From assembly GCA_016081115.2 (NCBI GenBank), contig CM071930.1, positions 48,707,335 to 48,771,334 on the forward strand: a stretch of DNA of 64,000 bases, given 5' to 3'. The position numbers and the translations under genes were made by a program. The first letter of the stretch is position 1. The number at the start of each line of letters is the position of its first letter. The stretch is from Rehmannia glutinosa (lineage: Eukaryota; Streptophyta; Magnoliopsida; Lamiales; Orobanchaceae). The notes below the pieces were generated by a model. It saw only the letters and a program-made list of their open reading frames with translations. It was not told the DNA's origin and made no database searches. Shown one piece after another: positions 24,210 to 34,560 of this stretch.

Positions 24210-26140
24210 TAGTTATTTGTGTTTTTATACGTAGTTACTTTAATGTGCATACTCTGAATTAGGCGTTGCTTTTTGTAGTTTTAAATGATGCATATTTAGC
24301 TTCTAATTGATGTATAAATAGAGAGTTTTTATTGCATATGTAATGTAAACATTTTTCTTATTTTGAATGTTAGTACCATTTGATGCATACATAATTTATG
24401 GATAATGCATATATAAATGTTTGAATCTTCTCTATATTAATGTGAATAAATAACAGGTGCATTTTTTATTTTGCAGTTACCAATGTAAATTTGTTTGGTC
24501 TTCGCACAAGTAGTAAGATAAATGACTAAAAATAACAGAAAAAGATGACATGAGTGGAATGATGGTGATGGCAACGAGCATGTTGTGGTAGTGAAGAGAA
24601 CAAATAGTGCTAAAACAAAGCCTAAAGGTTCGTTTCCCAAGCTTGTCACTAGGTCTACACTCAAGACTCTTGTTGAAGGCATTGGGGTGTTAAATGATGC
24701 ATATAATATATTGTAATTTTAGACATCCATTAAGTTGTAATTAGTAGGTGCAAAATATTTTGAATATTGTAATTTCTGTTAGCAGTTTGATTGACTTATT
24801 TTTTCAGGGATTTTTATTATTTTATAGTTGATAATTTTATTTAGAAATAAGATGTGTTGTTATTTATGCACATTGATATCATAAATAAGCAGTAAACGTA
24901 TTATATGAATGCAACATTTTTTTTTTAAATTTACTACATAGTTAAGCTTTTTTTTAATGCATACTTAGTTTGAATATGCATAGTTAGGTATATTATTACG
25001 TAGATCAATACTTTTTTTGTGCATAGTTAACCTGAACTTAGTGCATATTTAGTTGGTTTGATGTATCGGTATGTTTACTAATTGTAAACTAACGCATAGT
25101 TAGTTAAATGGATATATGATTAGTGTACATTTGTTGCTTCAAGTATAAATATTCTGCATATATATAGCACAACATGCAACAAACTTTTTCACATATAATG
25201 TAATCACTACGATTTATAAAATGGACTTAGTGCTAGGTAATTTAATATAGTTCAAACTATATGAATTATAAAAGAAAACCAAAAAAAAAGTATGATCATG
25301 ATATCATTGTTTGTTTGGGGCATGCCCTGTTGTTATATATTGTAACTTCACCGCATGTTCCACGTCTTTTTAGCTTTGTGCTTGCCATAATTCTTATAGA
25401 ACAAAATGCCATCTTTCAATGTACCGAATTGCATTCCCAATCGTGGTATTTTTTCTTTTTCAATTTCAAAAATCGAATATTTTGTAGATCCCAGAGATAT
25501 GACAAGCCTTTCCCTGATAGTATTATCTTCAGTGCCTGTGCCAAATAAGTTTATGCAATAAACCAACATTACATCAGTAGATATTGCTATTTAAGCAATA
25601 AAACAAAATTAAATGTGCTTCAATTTTAATGTGTTGGATCATACAATGTAGTTGTCAGCTTATATACAGCAAAATCACATGATTTATAACAATTATGCAT
25701 TGATATTTTAACATTGTAATTTACGCATTTTCCATCATTGTTTTTTTTATGATGAATATAAATTGAAAAAGTAGCACACATGCAGTAATATATATATCTA
25801 TTTATACGACAAACAAAATAAATTATGTATTTACAAATATCTTTTTTTATGCAGTGATTCAGTATTAAATATGCTTCAATTCTATTGCACTTGATCGTAG
25901 AAGTAGTCTTAGATTATAGGTAGTGAAACCTTATTATTTATGAAGTAATTATACATTAAGTATCCATTGATTTTTGTAACAATATCATCTACAAATATTT
26001 TCTTTAAACCTTGCATAAAGTGAATATTACGTTGAATATGCATGGAAAAAACAACATATATGCAGTAACATATAACTATATATGTAGTAAAATAAAACTA
26101 TCTATGCAATATCTCACTGTTATATATGCACCGTTCAAAG
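24210..26140 (+). repeat. Degenerate TGCATAGTTAG-type motif region
   Basis: Variants of TGCATA, TGCATATTTAG, GCATAGTTAG and ATGCAGTAA recur at irregular spacing through the interior of the MULE-type element. It resembles the GTATTAG and GATACTTTT interiors of other TIR elements here but is less regular. Confidence 0.5.
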
Positions 26141-26340
26141 GTATCTGTACATCATCTTCTTCGTCGTAATTTTCGGATTTAAGATTTTAATTTTTACATA
26201 CCTGGTTCAAGTTCTTCTTCATCGAAGTCTAATCCATCATTGTTGGTTATGACAGTTTCTTGTATAATTACTGATACTTCATTGCACAGAATTAATGTAA
26301 TCTTCTCACCCAGTTCTCTCTGTAATATTAGAGTTTTCAA
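25348..26340 (-). pseudogene. FAR1-like gene remnant, two exons
   Basis: On the minus strand, an acidic exon (about 26340-26202) ends LDFDEEELEPG at a CAG|GTATGT donor. The next exon starts at 25535 after a GGCACAG acceptor and keeps the frame. It reads to KIPRLGMQFGTLKDGILFYK and ends in a stop at 25348. The GMxF and FYxxYG pattern is the start of the FAR1 DNA-binding domain (WRKY-GCM1-like), found in FAR1/FHY3 factors and in MULE transposases from which they derive. Everything downstream of the first FAR1 block is missing. It is either the decayed transposase of this element or a captured FAR1 gene piece. Confidence 0.6.
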
Positions 26341-27007
26341 TGACAGATAGCAGTTTTAAGATGATTTAGTTTGATGGAGGATATGGAAGACATTTTTTTA
26401 TCGATCTCTTTTAGGATAATATTTCTAGGATTTGTTGATTTATTTGTGCACATCATTCCTAATTTTTAGGAAACATAATTAGTTGTTATAATATTTATCC
26501 TTAAATTGTCAATTTATACCCCTAGTAATTGTAATTATTAATTATTAATCTGATTTTCACCATTAATTAAACGGACTATCAATTGAAAAATATCAACGGT
26601 TTGGATAAATCCCCATTGTCTCATATAAGGATGGGTGTCCCATTTGAACCATTCCCATTACATATATATAAAAAATTAAAATACTACACGGCCACGGGCA
26701 GGGTGGTTACCCAAAGGGCGGATGTGATACCCAGACCCACCCGCCACAGGTCATGGGGTGGGCGGGTGGGTTATTTTGCCATCGCTAGATATATAGTGCC
26801 AAAAAATCAAGATTTGAAGTTGGATTAACACATTTTCAAGGATAAAAGTGGAAACCCATAAAAGATAATATCAAGGATATATTTGTAGTACAATTATTAC
26901 ACAATTATGTTGAAGCGTAAAAATCTAAAAAATAAGGGTAAAAGTTGTTAAATTCGGGGGACTATGTCAATTCATTAATCATCTGAGTTCGGGGGACTTG
27001 ATATATT

Positions 27008-27306
27008 GCCAGTGGCAGATTCAGAGTTCTGGAAATGGGGGTACGCTAGATATTTAAAAAAAATGCACATAAATATTGTTTAATATTTAAAATTGTGCAT
27101 CCCAAAATATGAAAATAAAAAACAAAATTAATATTCATTAAATTAAAAATTACAATTGCAACTGGTTAAAGATTAGTTTTCTTTAAAATGGGGATGCAAA
27201 TTTAGTATTCTTTTTTTTTTTTTTAACTAAAGATTATTCTTGTATTTTTTAAATTGCTGGTACAACTATATATACCCCCATGTTCCTAAATATATCTTCT
27301 AGCTGG
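27008..27306. mobile_element. hAT-like MITE, diverged
   Basis: The left end reads CCAGTGGCAGATTCAGAG with GGAAATGGGGGTA. The right end, in reverse complement, gives CCAGCTAGAAGATAT with GGAACATGGGGGTA. The sequence GGGGGACTTGATA lies just outside both ends. The inverted similarity is weak. Confidence 0.35.
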
Positions 27307-28265
27307 AGGGGGGACTTGATACAACCGACACTTGAAGTGCACCTAATACAAGTGGGGGAGTGCTAGCCCACCAAGTGAGGTTCCATAAAAAAATCAATTG
27401 ATGATATGGGGAGTGATGGAGATGAGATTTAAAGATAACAAGTGGACCATAAATAGATGTGAGTGCTGGAGTTATTCTCTTCAGTTTACTTTGTGGTGTT
27501 CCACCTTTTTGGGCTTAAATTGAACAAGGCATTACCCAAGCAACGTATGATAATTTGTAAATAACTAATGATGGTATTCATCTTATTTTCTCATCTCGTC
27601 CTTCTCGTGCTCCTACATAGTTTGAAAATTCCCTAGAAAAATAGATTTAGCTCATGATGGATGTACAAAAACTCATGAAAAAGTAATTATACATCTCAAG
27701 GGTTCAACAAAGATAGTGAAAAAACAATTCAGAAGAATCAAGGAAAGAATCCTCTCTGTTTCCAGAAGATAGATGCCTTCGAATCTCATCCGGAACTCTT
27801 TCTCCGTACTCAAAGTCATCTCGTGTGCTCAATAGAATGTCGAAACCTTATCCCGTGCGTCATTGGTTGTATGTATACCCCTATTTCCATCAAAATTTCA
27901 AAAAAAATAAATTTCCAAAATACTCACCAGGGACGCGCGCCCCAACAGGCGCTGCGCAAGGAGCTGACTGCCAGGTTTTGATCCCCCGCGCTGCGGCGCA
28001 GGGGATGGAGCACTGCAGCGCTGTGATGCTGTGCGTTTTTTCTCTTCTTCAAGTGCGATTTCCTCCTTCCAAACATGTTTTTCATCGTTTTCATCATCCT
28101 TCGGCCACCATAACCTGTATTGACTCCCTCACGACACCCAATGAAATAAATTGGACTCAAATGACTCTAAAACACGCAAAAACAACACAAAATCCTAGTC
28201 TAGAACACTCGATTCATTGGTATAAAACCAACTTAATAGTCCTTAGGGCCTATATCCAATGAATG
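27307..28265. other. Unassigned stretch with a GC-rich patch
   Basis: The 27930-28030 segment is rich in GCGC/CAGC, a composition seen in some plant LTRs. A 145-codon frame at 27825-28262 has no recognised domain and I do not call it a gene. Confidence 0.4.
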
Positions 28266-29917
28266 GATATTATACGGAGATTTCTTCAGTTCAGGATGGT
28301 TCATCAAATTTGGGGAGTTCTGCTCTTCTGTAAGGGGTTGTTTGTTCCAGAGGTGCTTGACTGGTCTAAAAGGCTCTTGAATCCTCAGCCTGAGCGCCGA
28401 GGGGAGTGACTATCCTTGATGGACTTCAATGTTTGCTTGTTTTCCACCAACGGGATGGTTTCTTTAGTGTCTGGTTATTTTCCAATTCATTGTTCCTCTT
28501 TTCCGTTCTAGTCGAGTGGGGTCATTCTTCATGCAGCTGCTGCTGCGGCCTGCAACGGCAGGATGCCCTTACAAGGGGTCTTTATGCAGCAGCTGCTGCA
28601 GCTTACTACGGTGGGGTGCCCTTATGAGGGGTCTTCAGTAGCTGGCGTAGCTCAAGGATGTCTTCGGGCGACTCCGGAAGCGGATTGATGTCTTAGAGCG
28701 TTCCGGGTAGCTTCTTTGAGTAGGAGAGCTTCCCAAGTCTATTGAACTTATTCGGTGGGTGGAGCCTTTCAGGAGGAGGAACTTAGGGAAGGGTGCCTTT
28801 TAAGCCAGGCAAAGGCACCCCGTTGAGCGGGCAAGGGCGCCCCTTCAGCCGGGCAAGGGCACTCCCTAAGCTCTTCGAGTTGTTGTGCCCCTCTGGAAGG
28901 AGGGACCTATCCTCTTGCTTTCTCAGCGGTTTGCCTTCTTGCTTGGTATTCCCAGCTTTGGAGCAATCGGCTTCCACGAATCACTTCATGAAGTCTTCCA
29001 GTAACTCTCCTTCTGTTTATTTTACTTGAAAAAGATGAGCAGTGATCTCTAGATATTTCCTGCTGACGGAGAGTTGTCGTGTGAAGACAGTAGTGAGCTT
29101 GTTCATCCCATTGATTGATCCAACTGGGAGCTAATCAACCTAAGTTAGTGCCCTTGGCCAGAGTTGTCCAGACACTTTACAATCGGAAGCATCCATTATG
29201 TTGTAGAGATCTACCTTCACATGGAGTTTGTCTAGGTGCTCCCAATGGCAATGGCTTGGCCAGGATTGCAGGGGCCAATGAACTTCCTCCCAATAGCGAT
29301 GGTCCGCGAGTTGGCTTGGATAATGTGTACCACCTATAATTCTTCTGCAGGCTTGTGAGTGTGGACTTGCGAATGTTGGGCTCTATTTCCAGTTTCTCTC
29401 GCAGCGGGAGCGTGCTGGTCTCCTTGATCTTCTCCAAGTCCTTCCTTTCTTTTATCTTTTTCCCGAAAGCCGAGGTCTTTATCAATATCTCGCGGAGCTT
29501 GAGGGAGGTCTCCTTGTGGCTCCCGCCGCAACATGATTCTGCGAAGCAGCTCGGGAAGCTTCTTCGAGCAGGGCTTGGAGGGTTGTTTGCGTCAAGCGAA
29601 CTTCTTCAACAGGCAGAGCCCCTCCTAGGAGGAGGAGGTGGCGCCCCTCTCGAAGGAGTAGACTCGCCTCCCATCTTCAATGTAATAGTTCTTCTTGTTG
29701 AATCCTGGCTCCATAGCTAGTAGCTTGGGATTCTCCAGCTAGTGGCGGCTCTTCACGATTCTTGCATCATCCCTCATCTCTTCTTCATTGACCTTCCAGA
29801 GAAGGTCTTAAGTGGTGGGCAGAGCCCGGGGCAGTCTCCTCGCGGCTCCGGCCGTAGCTTGATGCTTTAGAGCATTTCAGGCAGCTTCGTCCAACAGAGC
29901 TTGTAATGCTCCCCAGG

Positions 29918-30106
29918 TCAGGCGAACTTCTTCAGGGGGCAGAACCCTTCTTCCGTGCAGCGGTGGCCCTTTCTTCTTAGCGGCGCCCTTCCGGTGGAGA
30001 TGTAGATGGCCTCCTGTCTTCTTGATGGCCTTTCCTCTTGCTGATCTCTAGCTCTGCTGCCAGCAACTTGAGATCCAGCTTCACATGCTTGAGATCGGTT
30101 CTGCAT
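29918..30106 (-). pseudogene. Possible Gypsy gag N-terminus, degenerate
   Basis: A frame opening MQNRSQACEAGSQVAGS starts about 20 bp after the PBS, where Gypsy gag begins, and is rich in Arg, Gln and Glu. It ends after 62 residues. Other frames over 29177-29534 on this strand are charged and may continue the same decayed gag. No zinc knuckle was seen. Confidence 0.35.
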
Positions 30107-30126
30107 CCTCGTGTGCTTGGACTATT

Positions 30127-30146
30127 TCCCACATACGGCGCCCAAA
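30127..30146 (-). other. Primer binding site of the Gypsy element
   Basis: On the minus strand it reads TTGGGCGCCGTATGTGGGAA, directly after the LTR end. It is a variant of the GGCGCCGTCTGTGGGAA form common in plant Gypsy elements. Confidence 0.7.
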
Positions 30147-30604
30147 TGATGCTGTTTTTTATGGTAGATGACTCCAAAGGTAAGCTTTCTGATAAAATCC
30201 TTATTCCAAGGAGGAAGTCTTCAAGTATTCTTCTCCGGGAGCTGGAAGTTCTTCGGACGGGAACTTTCCTGCACACACGCAAATGTTAGAGGGCCGCGGG
30301 GGTTGTCCCAGGGAGGCACCTCCGACGCTCAAGTAAGCACAGTGATCGAGAGAGAATAAGACAGTAAACGAATACTGCATTAAATGCGTAAGAGTAATTA
30401 TGAGAGAATGTACTTACAAATAAAGAGGATGAACCTTTTTATACCTGAGTAGTGGGCTCTGTGCGCCACATAGGATAAATCGGCCAGTGGGCCAGTCCCA
30501 GACTCCTTTGGACTTGGTTATTCCATTAAGAGCTCATTGGACAATTAATATTGAATTAATATATAAATCGATTTATATATTATAAATCATTTTTGCCCCC
30601 AACA
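30147..30604 (-). repeat. 5' LTR of the Gypsy element
   Basis: 458 bp on the minus strand, TGTTGGGGGC to GCATCA. It has a TATAAAAAGG box and the CTTGAGCGTCGGAGG and CTGGGACAACCCC blocks shared with 43672-44116. Confidence 0.75.
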
Positions 30605-31087
30605 TAAATCATGCTTCTTTCCTCTTATTAATCAATGTATGACAACTCACAATTCACATATTTCATAAATATAATAATTGAATAGCTACATTGGTCACGT
30701 ATATACATTCATTATTTCTCCACGTTTTTTGCTAAGATTTTGTAATTGGTTTTTTTAAGTTTTTCAATATCTTGTACATATTTTAGCTCTATAGTTTTAC
30801 GATTCGACTGTCGGAAAGTTTCATTGACATACTTGCCAATTTTGTTTTTCAAATAATAGTTGCACCCTTATATAAGTGATCTGATTTACAATAATGATTT
30901 TCATTTTTCATTTTTTTAATGTTAAAGAACGAATATATATTCTACATAAAAAAAAAAAATTTGGATAGCACATGTTATATTCAACCAATATTTAATTAGT
31001 CAAAGATAAATAGTTGTGTTTTCAAGATTAGTTTTCCAAACTATTTCGGAAATGAGTTTATGTTTGTTTAGAAAATTTTAGTGGAAA
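30605..31087. other. AT-rich spacer, no gene seen
   Basis: No coding frame or repeat recognised. Confidence 0.5.
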
Positions 31088-31095
31088 CGAAGTTC

Positions 31096-31583
31096 TAGGA
31101 CTGTAAACCAATAGAGCTTTCGACAAATAGTTCGTGAACGAGCTCGGTTACCGTTTGTTTATGTTCGTTTATTAAGGTTAATGCACATAAATGAACAAGA
31201 AAATTTGTTCGTTTATATTCATGAACTGTTCACGAACATGTTCATTTAGTGTCCGTTTGATATTTGTTTATTATTTATTTTTTAATTATTAATTATACAT
31301 TTACTGCTTAATATTCATACTTTATTATGAAAAATAAGCTTATTTTAGTTTAATGTTACAACCTATTTACATTTGCAAGCATCATAATGTTCATTTATAT
31401 GAGTTGGATGTTCATGAACAAGGTGTATTTAACTTTTTTATACACATGTTCATATAGTTGTTCATGCACAATTAATGAGCATGTTCGTAAACCGTTCGTG
31501 AACATGTACAAATAACCTTTTAATATAAACGAACGGACACAAATAACCCTCGTTCGTTCGAGCTCGATTCGTTTACGGTCCTA
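31096..31583. mobile_element. hAT-type MITE, 488 bp
   Basis: The ends are TAGGACTGTAAACCAATAG and, in reverse complement, TAGGACCGTAAACGAATCG, followed by GAGCTCG/CGAACGA-rich subtermini. This is a well-known plant hAT terminal pattern. CGAAGTTC and TGAAGTTC flank it (31088-31095, 31584-31591), an 8-bp duplication with one mismatch. Non-coding. Confidence 0.8.
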
Positions 31584-31591
31584 TGAAGTTC

Positions 31592-32284
31592 ATTTCCAGT
31601 TTTCACTTTTTATAGAGACCTTCTTTAAAAACACAACCAAATAAGTTTTCACCATACTCACACAAATTCATGTTAAAATACACTATAATCACGCAAACAT
31701 ATATCAAAAGTACATTCAAAAAGCTATAATCAAACATATTTTCAATTTTAAACAGAAATTCAGACAATAAACCATACATATTCTCAATTTTCACACGAAA
31801 ATCAATAAAGTTTGAAAATTCATTTTCCAACATTAGAAACTAAAAATTGGACTTTGAAATACATCCATACAAGACCTAAAAATAATTGAAGCAATTTTTA
31901 ACCAATAATAAAATTTTCATGGAATTTTTTTCAAGAAAAGAAACATAATTAAGTTTTGGTGATGAAAGTTAGACTTAGAACTTAGGCCATTTTGAAATAT
32001 AGAGCCTTGAATAAAAGCATATATGGTAACTCTAGACCATTGATATACATATATAGGTCATATTCATATATAATTATACATTTCCAATAATTTCCCAACA
32101 AGTACCTTCAATGATACCACCATTTAAATCTTTTTGGACCATTCATTCATTGCATATTCTGTGTTGACAAATTAACAAGTCAATTTTTCTGGTACATTAA
32201 CTCTTTACATGGTCAAATAATTAATTTAGAAAACTTTATATATATGAACGAAGACGTGTTAAGGTTTTAGCACTACTTAACATG
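31592..32284. other. AT-rich spacer, no gene seen
   Basis: A 76-codon minus-strand frame at 31603-31833 repeats KIENM-like segments but has no known domain. I see no gene. Confidence 0.5.
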
Positions 32285-32289
32285 AGTTT

Positions 32290-32730
32290 TGATAAGGCAG
32301 TGAGATCTTAAGGCTACACAGTGAGGTCTTGAAATAGGGTTTGGAGCTCCGTATCCGACCCGGACTGGGGGAATGGGTCTAACCTGCAAAGGTGGACCAT
32401 TGATCTCCCTGACAACATAGTACAACTCCACCCTCCAGATGATGACACTTGGCACAACCACATTAGCCAGGAATATCTATAAATATCATGCTATAGTAAC
32501 TTGATGGTGACTATTCACTCTGCCTCTCTTACCTCTTATTTTTATATTTACTGTCTCTATACCCCCGTACCTCACGAACTCGATCTCGACTTAGGCATCG
32601 GAGGGTCTTAGCGGGGACACCCCATTGCTTAGCTTTGACGACGTGTGTTTATCTATTTCAGGTCACCTAAGAGCTCGAACCCGATTACCCGAAAGTCCGT
32701 GACCCGAAGGTAATTACCTGATCCAAATCA
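32290..32730 (+). repeat. 5' LTR of the hairpin-array element
   Basis: TGATAAGGCAGTGAG to GATCCAAATCA. A TATAAATA box lies at 32478-32485. Compared with the 3' LTR there are a handful of substitutions and a small indel cluster near 32610-32640. Confidence 0.92.
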
Positions 32731-32732
32731 GT

Positions 32733-32750
32733 TGGCGCCGTCTGTGGGAA
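32733..32750 (+). other. Primer binding site
   Basis: TGGCGCCGTCTGTGGGAA, two bases after the 5' LTR. It is the form usual in plant Gypsy elements and is commonly assigned to tRNA-Asp because of TGGCGCCGT. Confidence 0.85.
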
Positions 32751-32850
32751 ACATTTTCCCCTTTACCAAGAAAAGAGGTACGGAAGTAAGGAGACCCCAG
32801 TTAAACACGTTCAGAAAGAGGTACTAGAGACCCCCAAGTAGAGTGAATTA

Positions 32851-33192
32851 GTGATGCAACCCGAGTTCCCCTCATCTCAATCATGGCCCAATCTCCCGGA
32901 AGAGAAGAAAGGAGATCCCGACCAGGTGATCTCTATAAGGAATGAAGACTTCGAGAAGTTGGTCATTGAAATGAGTAAGCAGCTCGTGGGAGAGACATAC
33001 AAGGGAAAGGGGTTGCTCGACCCAGACCCTGTAGCAGGTCTAAGCGTCAAAGTAGGCGAGGGTCTTCAAAGACCCCAAAAGAATTTGAGCTCGAGGGTCC
33101 CCAAGACCCTGAGACTTGAAAAAGATCTCAAGAGATCCCCCACCTCGCAAGTGAGACCCGAAGATCACAATAACTTGCGCCAAAAAGAGTAA
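32851..33192 (+). CDS. Short gag-like ORF running into array A
   Basis: 113 codons from an ATG 100 bp after the PBS, the position where Gypsy gag begins. The first 70 residues (ISIRNEDFEKLVIEMSKQL and a charged tail) look like a gag N-terminus but carry no diagnostic domain. The C-terminal part is translated from repeat sequence, and the frame stops inside the first array A unit. There is no zinc knuckle. It may be a relic that still supplies a packaging or dimerisation region in RNA rather than a protein. Confidence 0.4.
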   Translation: MMQPEFPSSQSWPNLPEEKKGDPDQVISIRNEDFEKLVIEMSKQLVGETYKGKGLLDPDPVAGLSVKVGEGLQRPQKNLSSRVPKTLRLEKDLKRSPTSQVRPEDHNNLRQKE

Positions 33193-33935
33193 AGGAGGGA
33201 TCCCAAGTGATTCCCCACCTCGCAAGTGAGACCCGAAGATCTCAATAACTTGCGCCAAAAAGAGTAAAGGAGGGATCCCAAGTGATTCCCCACCTCGCAA
33301 GTGAGACCCGAAGATCTCAATAACTTGCGCCAAAAAGAGTAAAGGAGGGATCCCAAGTGATCCCCACCCGCAAAGTGAGACCCGAAGATCTCAATAACTT
33401 GCGCCAAAAAGAGTAAGGAGAGGATCCCAAGTGATCCCCCACCTCGCAAGTGAGACTCAAAGATCTCAATACCTTGCGCAAAAAAAAAAAAAGAAAGAGG
33501 GATCCCAAGTGATCCCCACCCGCAAGTGAGACCCGAAGATCTCAATAACTTGCGCAAAAAGAGTAAGGGAGGGATCCCAAGAGATCCCCACCTCGCAAGT
33601 GAGACCTCGAGATCTCAATAACTTGCCCAAAAGAAGAAAAAGGAGGGATCCTAAGTGATCCCCCACCTCGCAAGTGAGACCCGAAGATCTCAATAACTTG
33701 CGCCAAAAAGAGTAAAGGAGGGATCCCAAGAGATCCCCCACCTCGCAAGTGAGACCTCGAGATCTCAATAACTTGCCCAAAAGAAGAGAAAAAGGAGAGA
33801 TCCCAAGTGATCCCCCACCTCGCAAGTGAGACTCAAAGATCTTAATACCTTGCGCAAAAAAGAGAAAAAAATGAGGGATCTCAAGTGATCCCCCACCTCG
33901 CAAGTGAGACTCGAAGATCTCAATACTGCCCCAAG
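33134..33935 (+). repeat. Array A: about 11 tandem units of ~75 bp
   Basis: Starts of CCTCGCAAGTGAGACC at 33143, 33218 and 33293 give a 75-bp period; later units vary by a few bases. Each unit has a hairpin with arms CGCAAGT and ACTTGCG (extended by GAGA/TCTC) and a second with GGGATC and GATCCC around a CCAAGT loop. Confidence 0.92.
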
Positions 33936-34560
33936 ACTTGAAGAAGATCTCAAGGGTCTCAAAGACCCCAAAAAAGAACTCGAGCTCGAGGGTCTTCAAG
34001 ACCCCGAGACTTGAAGAAGACCTCAAAAAGAACCCAAGCTTGAGGGTCCTCAAGACCCCGAGACTTGAAGAAGATCTCAAAGGTCTGGAAGACCTCAAAA
34101 AGAACTCGAGCTCGAGGGTCCTCAAGACCCCGAGACTTGAAGAAGACCTCAAAGGTCTGGAAGACCTAAATAAGAACTCAAGCTTGAGGGTCCTCAAGAC
34201 CCTGAGACTTGAAGAAGATCTCAAAGGTCTAGAAGACCTCAAAAAGAACTCGAGCTCGAGGGTCCTCAAGACCCCGAGACTTGAAGAAGATCTCAAGGGT
34301 CTCGAAGACCCCAAAAAAAATTCAAGATCAAGGATCCTCAAGACCCTGACAATTGTAAAAAACCCCAGGGTCTCGAAAACCCCCAATGAACCCAAACTCG
34401 AGGGTCCTCAAGACCCCGAGACTTGAAGAAAATCTCCAGGGTCTCAAACACCCCAAGTGAACTCGAGCTCGAGGGTCCCCAAGACCCCGAGACTTAAAAA
34501 AAGAATCTCCAGGGTCTAGAAGGCCTCAAAAAGATTCAAGTTCTAGGGTTTTTGAAACCC
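33936..34560 (+). repeat. Array B: 72-bp units, open in frame
   Basis: Units run CTCGAGGGTCCTCAAGACCC then CGAGACTTGAAGAAGATCTC and a GGTCTGGAAGACC palindrome. Most are 72 bp, with some 54-bp variants, so the plus frame stays open over 33938-34426 and encodes a repeated RVLKTPRLEEDLKGLEDLKK motif. The minus strand is open too, so this may only reflect the period. Hairpins: GGGTC with GACCC, and GGTCT with AGACC. Confidence 0.88.

Larger units (their letters stand above)
21420..26656. mobile_element. MULE-type element with a FAR1-like remnant and a nested solo LTR
   Basis: The left end reads AGGAATTGGTTCAAATGAGA and the right end, in reverse complement, GGGAATGGTTCAAATGGGAC. The flanking 9-mers ATCAAATAT and ATTACATAT match at 7 of 9 positions, consistent with an old MULE duplication. 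The interior has a FAR1-like two-exon remnant on the minus strand, a TGCATA-rich region, and an inserted 2.07-kb solo LTR (22130-24198). Confidence 0.6.
21172..26786. mobile_element. Outer element of a three-level nest, GC-rich ends
   Basis: The left end reads GAGATGGCAATGGGCGGGGC. The right end, in reverse complement, reads GCGATGGCAAAATAACCC followed by C-rich CACCCGCC sequence. Such GATGGCAA ends with G/C-rich subtermini are common plant DNA-element ends. Without the inner MULE (21420-26656) it would be only about 380 bp. The inverted pair supports one element, but no target-site duplication was found, so two unrelated ends remain possible. Confidence 0.4.
28266..30604 (-). mobile_element. 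5' part of a Ty3-gypsy element
   Basis: On the minus strand: LTR 30604-30147, PBS 30146-30127, then a gag-like leader. The LTR starts TGTTGGGGGCAAAAATG and has a TATAAAAAGG box, a CTTGAGCGTCGGAGG block typical of plant Gypsy LTRs, and an end at GCATCA. It resembles the solo LTR at 43672-44116. No protease, RT or integrase was recognised and no 3' LTR was found to the left, so it is truncated or LARD-like. The left limit is approximate. Short tandem repeats lie at 28525-28635 and 28803-28875. Confidence 0.65.

Noticed and set aside
23854..24234. 126-codon ORF
   Set aside because: It lies within and across the end of the solo LTR; LTRs do not code.
27825..28262. 145-codon ORF as a host gene
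   Set aside because: No recognised domain, a GC-rich patch typical of TE sequence, no intron or promoter context.
33466..34395. 309-codon minus-strand ORF
   Set aside because: It is the antisense of tandem arrays A and B. Its length comes from repeat period and composition, and the element is transcribed from the plus strand.
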